From Adiantum capillus-veneris (Eukaryota; Streptophyta; Polypodiopsida; Polypodiales; Pteridaceae), in contig CM043960.1 in assembly GCA_014529385.2 (NCBI GenBank), positions 74,005,410 through 74,069,409 on the forward strand: a stretch of DNA of 64,000 nucleotides, written 5' to 3'. The notes under the pieces are model-generated. The model saw only the letters and a list, made by a program, of their open reading frames with translations. It was not told the origin of the DNA and did no database searches. Positions 55,881 to 64,000 of the stretch are shown here, piece after piece (positions within the stretch are counted from its first letter, which is position 1; the number at the start of each line of letters is the position of its first letter). The position numbers and the translations under genes are program-made.

Positions 55881-56859
55881 TGTAGCACAACGTAATCGCA
55901 ACCCACACAAAATTATCACATCCGTGGATCGGCAACCCAGCTAGGGCATGGAAGCATGAGCATCGGATGAATAGAAATAGAGGATTCAAGAGATCACTTC
56001 TCCAATGCAAGTAGAGATTAGCCATGTCAAAACTAACTCTAATCATTCTCTAATCACTAACCTAACAACTCCTACACACACCAAGTCCACTGAAGTCCAA
56101 CTTACCATAGACTAGAAACCACAAGCACACTAATGATAAGCACGCACTACTTACCACATGTCAATCACAACACTTCATCAATAGCTACAAACACGAGGTG
56201 AATGGTGCTAGAGTTTCATAAAACCTATCTACACACAAGAAAAGAATAGGGCACACACACAAATTACAAGATTAAGATCCAACTTAATCAACCTAATTTG
56301 TGATGCTAAATATCACAAATCAATTGCTCGTAGAGAGATAGGAGTGGTTAATAGCACGAAGGACATACATCTCTCAAATCTAGAATAATGAGAGTGTAAT
56401 AATACCTCATGACATAATGAAATGTAGAGAAGATAAGACTAATGAGAAAATAGGAATTCGATTAATCAAGAAGAACTTACTCTAATTACAATTGGATTAG
56501 CACTAGCCTCTTAAGCATAAAAATTAAGCTCATGGCTAGGCCATAGAGTGAACACTCAAGAGAGAGAGAGCTCAAGGCTAGGCCATAGAGTGAACACTCA
56601 AGAGAGAGAGAGCTCTCAAAAGTGGATCCTCAAGAGTGGAATGAAGCCTCCTTGCATAAAGGTTTCCTTTTAAAGGCTTTCACCACAATCCCTTCTACTA
56701 TGGGTTTAAGCTTGAGCCCTCAAACTACCGTATACAAACTTTGGAACTCCAAGTGAGCCCAAGAATTATACAAAGTGAGTTGGAAATATTGAGTCACATC
56801 CATAGCATATCTCCCGCTTGATGCACAACCGGTGTAGCCTATGCTAGCCGCTTCTCTCA
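55881..56859 (-). repeat. 5' LTR of the non-coding LTR element, with internal 42-bp duplication
   Basis: Aligns with 46263-47196. It is longer partly because GGCTAGGCCATAGAGTGAAC with its following GAGA run is duplicated (starts 56535 and 56577). The last seven bases at the right end do not match the other LTR, so the junction with the gag element beyond is uncertain. Confidence 0.85.
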
Positions 56860-57394
56860 CACGCATATTTTCTCGATATTGTTGCCTCTTATATCTCTTA
56901 CTCTTCTTGTCTAATTTTTGATTATGGTCAATCTCTAGTGAAGAGTCACTAGATGAATTGCTACTTGTGTCTTCTGCTCTCCTGGATAGATTGTCATCTA
57001 GGGTACAGCTGGGCCTTGAATGGTTTGTCTCGACATTTGCACTAAGATTTAACTCACATTCTTTGTCCTCAGATTCAATTTTAATTGATGATTCTGACTT
57101 TGAATCGTGGGGGCTATAATCTTGTGAGACGCTACCGGTTCCAATGTCAGTCAAGCCTTCATTGTGTAGGTCATCAGAAGCTATACGCATTGCTTCTATC
57201 ATATTTAAGGATACGAGTGGTGGCATTTCATCCCCCTCAGGTGTTACCCAGGTCGTCCCCCTATTTCCCCAAGTGTTTGTTGCTAGGTAGACCCAATCCA
57301 CATTATTAGACTTAGTTATCCCAGGTAGAACATTCATATAAGGAGAATCTTTCCCAACATCAGTGTCCATTTTACACGTGTAACGATACTGCAA
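56860..57394 (-). pseudogene. Acidic linker of a Ty3-type gag-protease element
   Basis: Continues the minus-strand gag-protease relic: MQYRYTCKMDTDVGKDSPYM, an Asp/Ser-rich stretch and a basic end KSKRYKRQQYRENMRVREA. The open frame runs straight on into the neighbouring LTR, giving an accidental chimeric tail. It probably represents the region between protease and RT; RT itself is missing because the LTR junction cuts it off. Confidence 0.55.
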
Positions 57395-58132
57395 TGGGTC
57401 GGAGTAAACTGTGGTGTCATATCTATGATCAATTATAAATTTATTTCCTATAGGATGTGTTCAACCAGCTACAAGATCAATTCAAATAACAGAGTCCTAG
57501 AACTGCAAGTAGACATGGTTTTAAGACAAGTCATGCACTTTTTTTTCTTCCCTGATGAAAGGACGTTCTAAGATCATATTTGATGCCATAGTGTCCTTGG
57601 CAAAATCCATAACAATGAAGGTATTTCTTATTTTATGTCCAAAGACCTTGATCTTGAGATCTTCTAGCATCCCAATGGTTTGACACTAGACCCATTGGCC
57701 ATCTTTACTACTATGGTTGTGGTCCCAAGGTGAGGTCTTCCCATAGTTTCGCAGCAATTTATAGTCACAATGCTAACCCAGCGCCACCATCAAGAATTCC
57801 CTTCACAGTTAATCCCTTGGTAGTGATTGGTGGTCTCATTGGATTCATCGCCCTCAAAGTATTGTCCCAACTTGTTAACATGTATTTCTACAACAGATTT
57901 CTCATCTAGGTTGGGTTGTGGATCTAAGTGTTTCTCCTCTATTGGCATCTCCCTAGCTCCATCCATATGTGCAAATTGTGGTAGCCCGACTTTCAGTTCT
58001 CCATTGAGGAAAGCTCGAAGAGCTAAGAATAGCTTGGGGTCTCCATATAGTTTGGACATGATGGTGGTTCTAGCTTCTGAAGCCATGATATCCAAGTCAT
58101 ACCTGGTGTCATCCAAGAAGAAAGAGACTTGA
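57395..58132 (-). pseudogene. Retropepsin region of a Ty3-type element
   Basis: Minus strand: a leader with IMASEARTTIMSKLYGDPKL and VGLPQFAHMD (58116 onward), followed by a protease with LDGGAG (about 57777-57794; an aspartic protease motif of the D-G-G type seen in some plant Ty3 elements), VSIVTINCCETMGRPHLGTT, IVVKMANGSSVKPLG and VFGHKIRNTFIVMDFAKDTM. A frame change separates DGGAG from VSIV. Several stops follow. It belongs with the gag just upstream on the same strand. Confidence 0.75.
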
Positions 58133-58332
58133 AGTCATGGGAAAGTGGACATACTCACTTCTTTTTGGAGAGAATGTTTAGAGGAACTACCTGACCCATC
58201 GAAGAAATGGAGATCCCATCTTCCCCACATCAAGGGACTGAAGCCCAATAGGTGCCATTAAATATTGCCAAAAGGATGGAGTCTATGGATGTTGTGAGGT
58301 TGTTATTGCATAGGAAACACTGTGTCTATAAT

Positions 58333-60429
58333 CTAGATCTGCCTAGGTGCTGGCTCTAGATCCTTTTGGGCCTCTTCTACCAAAATCCTTAATTGCTTGG
58401 CTCGCTCGATCTCCTCTGTAGGGTTTGTGCAAGTTCCTATCCTTTTTTTGGGTCCTAGCCATTGTGTCTCATAAAGATCTTCCTTGTTGGTTTCTTTCCT
58501 AGTGGTCGTTTTGGTATCTATGGTTTCACCTGGATCAAAATTCTCTTTAGCATCGTTCATATATATGGGGTCATCACCAGTCCCTATGTTGGTTTTTTAA
58601 CTGGGTCTGACTTCATTGCTGTTTGCGATCTCTTCCTTCGTGTTTTCTTATTCATCTAAGATTGGGCAATTGATGCCGTGTCTTTCCTAAAGAATATAAT
58701 TTCGTTTTTGGAGCATCGATCATGTGAGTACATTTACTGGTATTAGAGGTGTACTTTGTGACAGCTCTTCGGTAACCTCAATCAAGTTTATGGTGTGATA
58801 TTCGGTGCATTTTGATTATTCAGACATTGGGCAATCATATGATCTATGCCACATCAATTACACATGAGTATCGGCATTGTAGACGTGCTTCCTTTGTTGG
58901 TTTGCATTAGTGCCGCATTCTTTTGTAGCCTAATAGGACAATCGGCTACATGATGTGGACATCCACACTCGTAGCATTGAAGAGTTGGTCTCTTTGCAGT
59001 GTAATTGATGTTTTGGCCTCTTGTAGCAAGAGTAGCTACTTGATAGATAGGTTTGACTTGTCATCATTAGTCCTCCATGTAGTATTGTGGACTTTCTTCA
59101 AGTGCATCAATCCCATAGGCAATATTAGGGTCTATACCTTCCAAACAAGAAATAGCTGACTCACAACCCACTTGATTCAGAGAAGTGATTCTCAGATGTG
59201 GTAGTTGCGTTCCTAAAGCAGGAGGTGATAAGGGTGTTGTTTGAAGAACATTTTGGGCCTTAGGAACCATGTGTTGTGATGTTTGTTCAAGAGGTGGAGC
59301 CAGCATTAATGCAGGAACTCGAGGTGTGTCTGTCCATGCTAAGGTTGGTCTATTAGCTATTGCACGCTTAAATACTATGCAATCCTTGGCTTGATGACCA
59401 TACCTCCCACAGGCATTGCAATTCCCATTGAATTTTACTCTTAAAGTAGGGCATTCACTGGTACAAACTAAGCACCATTGTTGCTTCCTTCTTGGATACC
59501 TATTATCGTTTTGTGGAGCACGATTTTCTCTAAGACTCTCTTGAATGGCCTTGGTGATGTCTGCTAAAGTCATCTCAGATATATTGGGCTCCTGAGCAAT
59601 AGGCTTTAGGGTCATTGGCTGATGCCACGATGCTTGCGAGCTAGTAGATTTAGGCTCAACAGACACTCTTTCTCCTTGAATCATTAAATTATCCTCCAAT
59701 TGGATTGCATTGGTAGTGGTGATACCTCTAATGAGTAGGCCAGTGTAGATATCCTCATGTTGTAATCCCCTAATAAATCTATCAAGCAATTGGTTATTAT
59801 CGAAGTGCTCATTTGGATTACAACAAGAATTCAAATGCTTCAAGCAACTAATAAAGTCTCTCACCGACTCTCCTTCCTCTCGTTGGGCTTTCTGGACCTG
59901 AGAAGCTACACCCCAAAACACTCCCTCTCGTATGTATTATTTCAAGAATAGTCTCCTAAGAGTAGAGTAAATCGTTTTTTCTTCCACCCTTAGGGTTCTA
60001 TACCAATTCCCAGCCTTCCCACTTAAGGTGAAGCTTAAAGAATTACTCTTATGTAGGTCATTCTGTTCTCCTAGAATCATATATTTGTTCAAACACTTCG
60101 ATATGATTTCTCACATCCCCGTATCCCATTAGGAAGAGGATGGGGTGTAGGAGGGCCTCTTTATTTACCATGAGCTTATGGAGGTGATTAACATTTTGAC
60201 GAATAGATGTACGCCATGTGTGCAAGAATGGTGGGTGTGTAAGAGATGTGTAAGAGTGGTCAAAGGATGCACTTTTTCCTCCAACAAGGAGATGGAAAAT
60301 TTTATGATTTTTGGCCTTCCATAACTCCCACATATGATCTCCGATTTGAGTGGAGATCATAGATCTACAATCTACGCATTGAGCTCTTTCCATAGATATG
60401 CTACTGAGGCGGTCCGGGGCTGGCAACAA
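58333..60429 (-). pseudogene. Ty3-type gag with three zinc knuckles, disrupted
   Basis: Capsid start at 60429 includes YGDVRNHIEVFEQIYDSRRT, then after frameshifts REEGESVRDFISCLKHLNSC and NNQLLDRFIRGLQHEDIYTG. Zinc knuckles: CNACGRYGHQAKDC (59379-59420, standard), CYECGCPHHVADC (58938-58976, one residue short) and CN*CGIDHMIAQC (58824-58862, with a TGA). Three consecutive stops TAA TGA TGA (59061-59069) lie between the first and second knuckles but the frame goes on unchanged. The tail 58560-58333 is acidic/basic (NFDPGETIDTKTTTRKE). The protease follows downstream on the same strand. Confidence 0.85.
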
Positions 60430-60576
60430 GAAGAGTGGCCTCTAAGCACCCTTCTAGGCTCCCGTGCTGCTCAATTGGGTTGGGGTTGGAAAAAACAACA
60501 AACACACACACAAACCCGCAACCTAACCCTACACAAATTTGGGGCACCACCTAGTTTTGGATGCGAACTAGGACGC

Positions 60577-60622
<46 letters not shown>

Positions 60623-60706
60623 CTCGGGCTGCTTTGAAATGTATCAGCCGTGATCAGCAAACACAATTATATATGTAAGAAAGAGAGTGAAGGGGGGGGG
60701 GGGGGA
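60430..60706. repeat. (GA)21 microsatellite and poly-G; leader region of the gag element
   Basis: (AG)21 at 60579-60620 and 14 consecutive G at 60692-60705. On the minus strand this precedes the gag start. No PBS is certain; TGGTGCCCC at about 60540-60548 (minus) is a weak candidate. Confidence 0.6.
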
Positions 60707-63016
60707 TGCTTGTTGCATTAATACCTTCTTACAAATCTGTCACGACCAATCAAAGTAAGATTAGTATTTGTTCAGCATAGCTTGAGTAAAGTACACCACA
60801 ACACATCACAAGAAAAGCCACCCCAATCACTGTCTTAAGGCTAGGGGAGTCCTCTCCACCCTATTTCCCTCTTATAGTATGTGGAATTTATGGTTGAATT
60901 GATGACAACACCCAGAGACAAGCTATCAAGAACTTAAAAAACACCAAGACCCTTACACATCGTTGTTGTCCATTAATTTACATTTGAAGAGAGACAAAGT
61001 ATCCAAGCATAGTCCAAATCCACCCTCCTTGATTCAAGAAAATGTTGGGCTCACACTAGTAGGAGAAATGATAGATTTCCTACTCTCAATTGAATGATCA
61101 CTCTCTCTTACAATGGCATAGAGTTCCCTTGCTAATCACCCCTAATACAACACATGAATATACATAAGACAATGAGCTTCCACTCAAGAGGTCCTTCTAG
61201 AGAGTATGAGCTTGGATTCTCAAGCTATAGCATAGTGCTCTTGCTTATGGCTCCCCCATTTGTGCTAGCTACACCCTCCTTTTATAGCAATTTTGAAGGT
61301 TAGGGTTACTCCTCTAACCATGGTTGGGTTAGATTTTCAACACTTATCTAATTTCTTTTGCTTGGAATTATCAAGAAGTTGGTGTGGATAGATGAATAAG
61401 AGAGAGAGAGAGAGGAGAGAAGTGGAGGTGATAGGACTTTTCATAGTAGGTCAGTGTTAGTAAATTAGTAGAGTTAGTGTTTTTATTGATTTACAAATGG
61501 AATTGGATATTTACAATGAGAGTATCCATGTAAATAAGGAAGAAAAAACTCTTAATAGGTAAGAAAACATGGATTTCTTACAATGTTGATGCTCCAAGTG
61601 TCTTGAGTAGGGTCAATTTTGACGCTTGTTGATGGTCCACTAGCTTTGATGGTACGTTTTTTCTCCACTCTTGACCTTCCTTGAGAGCCAAGGTGATTGA
61701 ATATGAGTAATCAATCAACATGGTGCTGTCTTTCAAGAGAAGAGGCTGGATTTTGTGGTTTTTTTATAGATATGGGTAATATGGAAGAGGAAAAATGATA
61801 CTAGGTGGTCAATTTTGGAATGGAAGTGTGTGTAGGAGATATGAGTTCACCATGGTTTCTCTTATTCTTCAAGGTTGAGAAGAAGGTGAGTAGGGTGCAG
61901 AGAGGAGTGGTGAGAGAGGTGGGGATGATGAGTGGAGAAGTGTGTGCGAAAGAGGAAAATGATAAAGTGGAAGAGGGAGTGTGGCTGCATAGCATGGGCA
62001 AACTGGGTCCACCAATAAAATCATAGCTCATAGCTCGTATCTCAAAAAAATATGAAAACATTTGAGGTAAAAGTTCAGTTCACAAGCTACAACTTTTGTT
62101 TGTATCACCTTTTCAAATTCGGGGAGCATGTGATCTTTAGAAATTGAGCACAACCGACTGTTTGTTTCCACTGCACAAAGTCCTTGTGAGGTCCTTCTTT
62201 GGATGATTCTTTTGAATACCTCCAAGAGTGAGCCCCCCATGGTGCATGCATGCATGACACATACCCTTGATCTTATTTAGTAGATCTATAATTGAAGATA
62301 TTGTTGAGATCCTGATATAAATGAATAGTACAACTAAGGAAATCAAATATTGAGGGGTCTAAAAAATTAAGTACATGTCAAATATAAATAATATCGGTGG
62401 AAAAAATATAAAGGGGTCAAAATAAATCTCTCTCATTATAAGTCTATTATAAAAAGATGAATATTTTTGGTTTTCTAATTTATGAAAGTAATAGAGAATA
62501 GATATAGACAGGAAAAAAATCACAATAGTGAAAAAATATACACATAAATAAAACTAGTTTTTTTGGATTTTTGTTGGGATGGAGTTACACTAAAAAGAAG
62601 AGAAGATTGCATGAAATTATATCTTTATGGAATAAAGAGTATGCAAAATGGTAAGAAAAAATATGGTAATGGTGAGTCAATGTACATAGCATATATAACA
62701 CACCATAGGTAGAAATATTTAAATAAATGCCAAAATAATTATGAAAAATCCTTTTATTTAGGCCCTATATAAAATGAAATATTTACCCACAAATGGGCCA
62801 TAATATAATTATATTTTTTTAATTTTTTAATTTTTTTGGCTCAACTAGCCTAGTGACTAGCTAATTAAGGGTTTTTGAGAAGATATGGGAAAAGTCTCCT
62901 AACTCACACACACCTATATACAGTGAAATGGTAGGGATAGCCACAGTGTTTGGATGATTTCTATAGGGTCGGTTAACTCACTATGGAAATTACGGAGAGC
63001 CGAAAAATGGCTATCA
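60707..63016 (-). repeat. 3' LTR of the right-edge Tat-like element (left end uncertain)
   Basis: Minus strand starts TGATAGCCATTTTTCG right after the PPT. A strong TATA box is present 1.7 kb in. A CA at 60707-60708 (minus ...CAACAAGCA) would end the LTR beside the poly-G run, giving 2.3 kb. The start is shared with the LTR at 15770, the end is not confirmed. No reading frame in it is supportable. Confidence 0.55.
61278..61287 (-). promoter_or_regulatory. TATA box, probable LTR promoter
   Basis: The minus strand reads CTATAAAAGG, a near-perfect TATA box inside the LTR at 60707-63016. Confidence 0.55.
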
Positions 63017-63029
63017 TTAGCCCTCCCCC
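63017..63029 (-). other. Polypurine tract of the right-edge Tat-like element
   Basis: Minus strand GGGGGAGGGCTAA followed by TGATAGCC, matching 15754-15777. Confidence 0.85.
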
Positions 63030-63105
63030 AGGATGATGGTATATTCATATACCATCATAGAGCATCTTTTCCAAAGAGAGTGCTTCAGAGTCCTTGACGA
63101 GATCT

Positions 63106-64000
63106 TCATTGTTTTGGCCCCTGAGAATTTTGGCTGGAGTTACACTCATGATTCATGTAACAATACTTACATGAGACAGCTACCCTTTGACAGATCTTTG
63201 GTAGATCCTTTGGTAGAAGGCGACTCAAATAGGGCTTCAAGCGATAACCATTTACCTTCCTAGAGTGCTCTTTCCCATTCAAGTCCATAAGTTGATAGTA
63301 ACTTGAATTGAAAGCCTTCTTAACTATGTATGGCCCCTGCCATCTAGTTTCAAATTTGGCATCAAAATGATTATCGAGTCGATTGTCATACCTTAGCACA
63401 AGATCTCCTTCATTGATGCCTTTGTCCTTTAGTTTCTTGTCAAGCTTCTCCTTCGCTTGCGTAGCTTTTCTCTTGTAGCACTCGTATGCTGCTTCTCTTT
63501 TCCACTCAAGCTCAACTAAGGTAAGAAGTCGATCCATCCATGCTTCTTGATCATCTTGTGCTACTTTGCCATGAAGTCACATTGTCGGAATGTTGAGCTC
63601 AATTGGTTGTAAAGCCTCTTGACCATAGACCAAGTGAAATGGTGTGAACTCCGTGGCTTCCCTATATGTGGTTCGATACGCCCACAAGGCACCATCCAAG
63701 AAGTCATCCCACAACTTTTTCTTGTCTTTCACCATCTTTCTAATGATGCCTGCAATGAAACCATTAAGTTTTTCTACCAAACCATTTGATTGGGGATAGT
63801 AGGGTGTACTATGACGATGTAGAATGTGAAGTTCTTCACAGACTTCTGTGTGCAAGCCCTTTCTAAACCCTGGACCATTATCAGAAACAATCTCCAAAGG
63901 TGTGCCGAATCTACAACAAATGTGAGGGTAGAAAAATTTGCTCACTGTCCTCTCATTTACCTTTGCCACACTTTGTGCTTCCACCCACCTAGTCATATAG
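63106..64000 (-). pseudogene. Ty3 (Tat-like) integrase, nearly intact, one stop; runs off right edge
   Basis: Minus-strand frame from the window edge: YMTRWVEAQSVAKVNERTV, ICCRFGTPLEIVSDNGPGFR (second catalytic Asp, about 63880) and YYPQSNGLVEKLNGFIAGII (catalytic Glu, 35 residues later). Then WDDFLDGALWAYRTTYREAT and FTPFHLVYGQEALQPIELNI. A TGA at 63577-63579 is the only lesion seen. The frame continues through the C-terminal domain (EGDLVLRYDNRLDNHFDAKF, ETRWQGPYIVKKAF, SRKVNGYRLKPYLSRLLPKD) to 63106. The first catalytic Asp lies outside the window. PPT and LTR follow. It is related to, but clearly distinct from, the integrase at 14.4-15.7 kb, and is the best-preserved pol segment here. Confidence 0.93.

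Larger units (their letters stand above)
46263..56859 (-). mobile_element. Large non-coding LTR retrotransposon (LARD-like) hosting two younger insertions
   Basis: Two related LTRs in direct orientation (46263-47196 and 55881-56859) enclose 8.7 kb. The minus strand has a PBS next to the right LTR and a PPT next to the left LTR, so the element is transcribed leftwards. After subtracting the nested copia element (50759-53831) and the TIR transposon (53994-55313) the internal region is about 4.3 kb and shows no gag, protease, RT or integrase motif. That matches the definition of large retrotransposon derivatives. No target duplication is evident (GACTT on the left, CACGC on the right). Confidence 0.7.

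Overview
The window looks like nuclear DNA from a land plant with a large, repeat-rich genome. Ty1/copia and Ty3-type LTR retrotransposons use plant-type primer binding sites (initiator-Met, and the TGGCGCCGTTGCC type). There is a Mutator-like MITE, a LINE fragment, and many CT/GA and CA/GT microsatellites. I found no convincing host gene, tRNA or rRNA. The species cannot be read from the sequence; a fern, gymnosperm or other repeat-rich plant would fit.

Layout. 1-2.9 kb: 5' part of a Ty1/copia element (minus), with PBS and LTR. 2.96-6.0 kb: a degraded gag gene with a putative 1.1-kb LTR (minus) and an inverted second copy of part of that gag. 7.2-11.6 kb: a gutted chromodomain-bearing Ty3 element (minus; gag-protease and RNase H-integrase-chromodomain, most of the RT missing) carrying a 493-bp Mutator-type MITE. 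12.2-16.8 kb: a Tat-like Ty3 element (plus) with two RNase H domains, integrase, polypurine tract (PPT) and LTR. 17.5-22.6 kb: three gag relics (minus), the last with an acidic, TM-containing tail. 24.4-25.25 kb: a PPT-LTR-PBS junction. 26.8-27.8 kb: LINE RT fragment. 29.9-31.9 kb: integrase (with a tandemly duplicated C-terminal domain) followed by a protease (minus), abutting a plus-strand LTR-like segment. 37.2-46.25 kb: an unusual element with AT-rich leader, long gag/protease-like frames (39.07-43.6 kb) containing about ten copies of a short aromatic motif, no RT or integrase, a tandem array, a PPT and a putative 3' LTR. 46.26-56.86 kb: a large, apparently non-coding LTR element (minus) that hosts a complete but internally deleted copia element (50.76-53.83 kb) and a 1.3-kb terminal-inverted-repeat DNA transposon. 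56.9-60.4 kb: gag-protease relic with three zinc knuckles. 60.7-64.0 kb: 3' end (integrase, PPT, LTR) of another Tat-like element (minus).

How it fits together. This is a nested, decaying retrotransposon landscape. Almost every coding frame is broken, usually by isolated in-frame stops and fewer frameshifts, so reading frames can be followed for hundreds of codons. Structural parts (LTRs, PBS, PPT) are often better preserved than coding parts, as expected for elements mobilised in trans or simply decaying. The segments most worth follow-up are 39.07-43.6 kb (repeat-motif protein with a degenerate retropepsin), 53.99-55.31 kb (CACTA-ended element flanked by TTAA), and the shared-LTR junctions at 15.75-16.85 and 24.38-25.25 kb.
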